A stretch of DNA of 64,000 nucleotides from Prinsepia uniflora (Eukaryota > Streptophyta > Magnoliopsida > Rosales > Rosaceae), in NCBI GenBank assembly GCA_032719365.1, contig CM064872.1, forward strand, positions 51,692,252 through 51,756,251. Reading direction: 5' to 3'. The position numbers were made by a program, and so were the translations under genes. Position 1 is the stretch's first letter. The number at the start of each line of letters is the position of its first letter. Of the stretch, positions 59,720 through 64,000 are shown piece by piece. The notes beneath the pieces are model-generated. The model had not been told where the DNA came from. It saw only the letters and a program-made list of their open reading frames with translations, and made no database searches.

Positions 59720-62700
59720 ATCTTCCCCCTTTAAAAGAATTTCGTCCCCGAAATTCTGAATCTCGTACGTCCATAACTTTCTGGGGGAATCCAACTTATC
59801 TCACACCTGGGTCTCCTACCCGGTGTACATCACCTACCAATCTAACCTTATCCTGATAGTGCCTGAACTGTCACCTCTATGATCATCACAACTGTCTTCA
59901 AGATTCTCATCACCTCGTTGCCAAGCGAACTAGCTCAACCAACTTTCCGGTCCATCTAGCGATCATCTCATTCTCACGGAGGTCAACACATTTCCAACTC
60001 GTACTCGCGATATCTCTAACATCACACCAGCCGACTCTCACGGCTCAGTCATTACCAATCAAAACACTAGGTCGTGACACAAGACTACCAGTCACAACAA
60101 CCTTGACTCAGTCTCGAGTCATGCCTATCTCGTACCAACACTTCAGTACATCGTGCGAGTCTGCTGCCAACATGCACAAATCTCACCTCGCAAGCCAATT
60201 CTCAATACGGCATCTACCGGTCTCGGTACTCCTATTCATCAATATCCGTTCAACATTCTGTACTACGTTCGTCAGCGTTCTGTGCCGACCTCGCTGGAGT
60301 CACAACATACTTGCTCACACTAACATCTCAGCGGCTCAACCCATCATCTCACCGCTGGTTTCACTAACCACCAACACCCTCAACCTGTGGGAACACCAAC
60401 CACGTCCCATACTACCTGTCTGTAACTGGACCCTATCGCATACCTGTCAAACTGTGATCACACCTCTCTGCGTCGGGGTCCCGCCATCCACTCATGGCTC
60501 TGAGCATCTAGCTCATCTCAATATTGAATCATGCCATAACCAATCAGATCGCTCGGGATCACCCTGATCCAATCCACATCTCCACCCATCAATCACATCG
60601 GAACTACTCCGATTCATCAAGATAACCAACAACATACCTCGGTACTTAGTCGGTCACCAACACTTCTACCTGAACCTTACGATGCACGTCCACTTGCATC
60701 AATCACAGTGCAGACCACCAAAAAGGCACAATATATTCCTCATATCCACATTGATTACCACCTGACCACAAGCCCATCACGCTTCACTTTTGAAGTCCAA
60801 CGGTCCAATCCTACCACTAGGCTAACACTTCAGACCTAACACGTCTTCCGAGGAATACCTACTCTGATCTTCGGGGTCTTCCGACCAACATCAAATCCAA
60901 CCACATCTCAAATACATACACAGAGCAGACCCAGCACCAGATCCAAGTCTATCTACCCATACGTATACAAAAACAGAACACATTCCTTATCCACATATCC
61001 AACTTCTGTCTTGTCATCTTACTAACATGTCCATGTTCTGTCTTGCATACGATTCTTCTAATTCACCACAATTCAATCCTAAGCCAGAAGCGATCCAATC
61101 CCGATCCACTCACTCCTAAGTGGATCCTACTTATTGTCTCCCTACTTCTCTTTCAATTCCCACAAATGCTCAAACCACCGCATCGAATCAAATCGATCAA
61201 GAATACCACGCGTCTAAAGACATGTCTAGATTGTGGGTTCTCTTCAATTACCCCATATCGATCAGTTATAGTCACTCCTTATCATATTCCTTCTATCTAC
61301 CTACATCGGAACTCACAATGGTCCACAATCATGCCATCCTACCTTAATCCAACTTAACACAATCCTATGACATTCGCCACACATGCCAAACATGGCATTA
61401 CCAAGTACCCACTTTCCTCCTGAACACATCCACACGTGTCCACGATTAAAAAGGATTCACAACTCCTGATGTCCTATCATAGACCACCATGAGTCTCCCT
61501 CACTAACTCCAGAGTATCCAGCACTCATCCTCTAACACCAACTTGGAATCCACACAACATCTCATCGTTTAAACCAAAACATCTCCTGATTCCGAGATTC
61601 CAACCATGTTGGAAGTATTTCCATCATTCCAATAGGGGACTTCATCCCCAACAAGTATACCACTACCGGACTAACCGTCCAAACGTCAAATCCTCTACTG
61701 GTCTTAGGAAAATTCACAACTCACTCGAACAACCATCTCGTCCGTAAAAAATCCAACTCACCGACCAACTCACCTGTTGGTTAACACCGTTTATGTACAT
61801 CCAAAAGGATGTCAATTATCACTCCTTCTGATTATCGCGTCTTAACCTTTCCAAGGTTCAACTCCGAGCAGCACTAAAGTACGAGTCACCAACTCTCGGG
61901 GTCCTCAATCCGCAATCAATAACCTTGGACTCCTCAATCACTACCCTCGGAGTCGTCAATCACCAAATTCCAACCTCGGTATATGCCGACACATTCCAAC
62001 GTAGCCGACATCTGCTGACTCATCAGTCACATCCTGCGGTATCCACGAAGACCAAACCCACTCATGGTCAACCTGACCATACCAACCTAGCATGATCCAA
62101 CACGAAACATAGGTCCACCACGCTTCCGCTGCGCTACTCTGATCAAACCAGAACCATCCTGACCGTTCGTCCTGAAACATGACCTGCCAACGGTTATCGC
62201 ATATCCCAGCTCGGTTAGTGGTTCCTACCAAATATCAGCACTTTACTATTGGTCACAACCTCAATTTACGATGTGCCCATCCTACCATTCACAAGCATCC
62301 CAGCTCGTGGTACATCATCTCCGCTCTAGAGTAACCCGTGCTCAACCGATCATCATAACCCTACGAACCCGATTAGGTCATCTACCAAACCATCCAATAC
62401 CTCGGCTGCAGCCAGCAGCACAAACTCCAACTTCACCGAATCATCAGTCCAAACCACAACAACTACAAACCCCAACTCACGTTGTCCAGCCTGAGCACTC
62501 ACACTGGGGTTTCTCACTAAGGTACTCACATTTACTAGACTAGTCCTCCCAACGGGGTTCCTCAAATCATCGTCAACACTCGGGTTATCAAAACCCACAG
62601 CATCAAGTAACTCATAACAACCTCACCACTCAGGTTGTCACAGCCAGCTAAGAACATCCCTTAACCCAATGTCGTCTCAATCGTCAACCAGTAACCATCG

Positions 62701-63256
62701 CAAGGGGGGAATCGCTCAACTCGAGGCATCCGGCTACTCGCAGCCACACAAGTCCAATCTCGAACAATCTGACCAAGTGGTTACAATTCCATACTATCGT
62801 CATCCAATCGCTATTCGGCCCAACAAGCCGCCGTCATTGGGCCCCAACCGGCTCACGAGTACCATCCGGCTCAACAGGCTGTCATCGGACCCCACAAACC
62901 GACTAGCCAACCAGCAATCGTATCTCACAATCCGGGTGAATCACCCTAGCACACAATCAACTATCTATCGGATCTACTCCATCTGCTAACCTACTAACCA
63001 TCATGGATTGCGCCAAACACATCATCCGATCTAGCCCTATGCCGACATACATCATACACACACTGCGTATCGGGCAACCAGCACTCAGTCACTAGTGATC
63101 TCGCCACTAACTCAGCCATTAACTAAGAAACTAACGAACGTACAATCACTCTAGCGTCTAGGTTGATGACGGGCTGTTCTGCGTCGAGACATCACATTCA
63201 CAGCAGCATCACAACAACCAAGTCGACGAACCGACAAACCTCGCTCTGATACCAAT
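59720..63256 (-). other. Internal region without recognisable gag-pol
   Basis: The polypurine tract (minus-strand TTTAAAGGGGGAAGAT) lies at 59,720-59,735 and the primer site at 63,243-63,254. Between them the plus strand is strongly C/A-rich and G-poor. Scattered open frames (for example 60,103-60,567 plus, 61,956-62,231 minus) show no family resemblance. Close after the primer site the minus strand has an ATG at 63,192 with a 13-residue Arg-rich peptide (MSRRRTARHQPRR) before a stop, reminiscent of the basic start of a chromovirus gag. Confidence 0.6.
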
Positions 63257-64000
63257 TGACACGACCTATCCCCAATCCCCCGGGATTAAGGGATAAGTCA
63301 TGCTCCCATCCAACCCACGTGCGACACGAAGGCTAAACACCTGTTCAGCCCCAGTGGAACACGCAAGCCAGACAAGGGATACCCAGGTCTACCTACCAAA
63401 AACTACTTGAGTTAACTAGAGTTCGCAACATCACTGTGGATCGCGTGTGTGATGTCTCCGTCTTACTAACAACAGCCCGCACCGCATCAGCTTGGAGGGT
63501 ATCGAAAAACATAAAAGACTGTGAATGGACAAAAACAAATAATAAGTTTATAAGAAAAGACATTTATACCCTCCATTTAAAACCCAATGCATGCATATAA
63601 AACCCATTTCATATTCAAGCTAATATAACCATTTATGAAACCAAAAGCCAGAAATCATTTTCTTTTCTCAAATCCTGGGCCTCAGCCCAAACCATCTGGA
63701 AACCATTTGAAAACCTTTATTATTGAAAACCATCAAGCCATCACAGAAATCCAAACATATTTGAAAACATTTTTGAAACCCATTTCAATCAATCGAACCT
63801 GATGGATCTATCCGAGTCTTTAAACTCAATATCAATCCGAGTCTTTAAACTCAATCCAGGCCTCAATATAATCCGAGTTTTTAACCTCACGAGTCTTTAA
63901 ACTCAATAGGCCTACGGGGGAAATCACAATATCCGAGTCTTTTAACTTCCGAGTCTTTAAACTCAATCCAGGTCTTTAAACCCAATCACATATCCGGGCC
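63257..64000 (-). repeat. 5' LTR of the element, partial
   Basis: The first 744 bp (plus coordinates) match 56,838 onwards closely. Differences include a short deletion near 63,545 ('aacaatttataag') and changes in the GAGTTTAAAGACTCG array at 63,810-64,000. The rest lies beyond the window. Confidence 0.88.

Larger units (their letters stand above)
56838..64000 (-). mobile_element. Non-autonomous LTR retrotransposon of the TGTAACGACCCG family (continues past the window)
   Basis: Two direct repeats, 56,838-59,719 (2,882 bp) and 63,257 to beyond 64,000, flank a 3,537 bp internal region. Both start 'tgacacgacct' on the plus strand. On the minus strand a tRNA-iMet primer site lies just inside one LTR (complement at 63,243-63,254). 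The other side has a purine tract preceded by 'gaatttcggggacgaaattc', the typical pol end of Tekay/Del-type chromoviruses. No gag, protease, reverse transcriptase or integrase was recognised between them. The left end interrupts the Athila-like integrase. The right-hand duplication is outside the window. Confidence 0.85.

Noticed and set aside
60103..60567. 154-residue plus-strand open frame
   Set aside because: It lies antisense in a C/A-rich retrotransposon interior with few stop codons by composition. No recognisable domain.
61956..62231. 91-residue Trp-rich minus-strand frame
   Set aside because: It has the element's orientation but does not resemble gag or pol. Its Trp and Gly content follows from GT-rich sequence.
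1..64000. CRISPR array, tRNA or rRNA genes, organelle DNA insertion
   Set aside because: Direct repeats are LTRs or minisatellites. tRNA-like sequences are only primer sites and one weak SINE-like fragment. No rRNA, chloroplast or mitochondrial gene sequence was recognised.

Overview
The window is plant nuclear DNA. It contains three intron-containing plant genes for plastid or Golgi proteins, separated by long blocks of nested LTR retrotransposons, hAT-type DNA transposons and AT-rich spacer. The gene set and the splice sites point to a eudicot. A rosid such as a Rosaceae member is plausible, but the sequence alone does not settle it.

Layout. 1-2,188: the 3' part of a long LTR whose family recurs through the window (start TGTAACGACCCGTCC, end TGTCA). 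2,189-3,300: an LTR fragment of another family and a small MITE. 3,505-14,693: a broken hAT transposase (DUF4371 plus C-terminal dimerisation region), split into three pieces by a three-LTR TRIM (itself carrying a minus-strand LTR) and by an LTR element that in turn holds a 3.2 kb solo LTR. 14,700-18,000: AT-rich spacer with MITE-like segments. 18,100-22,295 (+): plastid 3-hydroxyacyl-ACP dehydratase, four exons. 22,780-23,638 (-): LHCB6 (CP24), two exons, convergent with the previous gene. 23,640-27,860: spacer with an LTR fragment and a small repeat. 27,868-37,292: three solo LTRs of one family nested inside one another, each with a perfect 5 bp target-site duplication. 37,348-45,043: a complete, gene-free LTR retrotransposon (LARD type, minus strand) with two apparently identical 1,813 bp LTRs. 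45,617-52,444 (-): alpha-1,4-fucosyltransferase FUT13, three exons, whose 5.5 kb first intron hosts an LTR end, a tandem duplication and a 1.5 kb hAT-type non-autonomous element. About 52,950-56,837: remnant of an Athila-like Ty3 element with a degenerate integrase. 56,838-64,000: minus-strand LTR element of the TGTAACGACCCG family with 2.9 kb LTRs, an initiator-tRNA-Met primer site and no recognisable gag-pol. It is cut by the window end.

The three host genes act in separate pathways (plastid fatty acid synthesis, photosystem II antenna, N-glycan Lewis-a capping) and do not form a functional cluster. The most informative part of the window is the insertion history. Target-site duplications let the order of events be read directly: LTR into LTR into LTR at 27.9-37.3 kb; TRIM and LTR elements into the hAT gene at 3.5-14.7 kb; and a Tekay-like non-autonomous element into an Athila-like pol at 56.8 kb. 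Several LTR copies carry dense arrays of CACGTG and TGACGTCA sites. All coordinates and junctions were read by eye. Family names for the transposons rest on primer sites, polypurine tracts and motifs, not on database searches.
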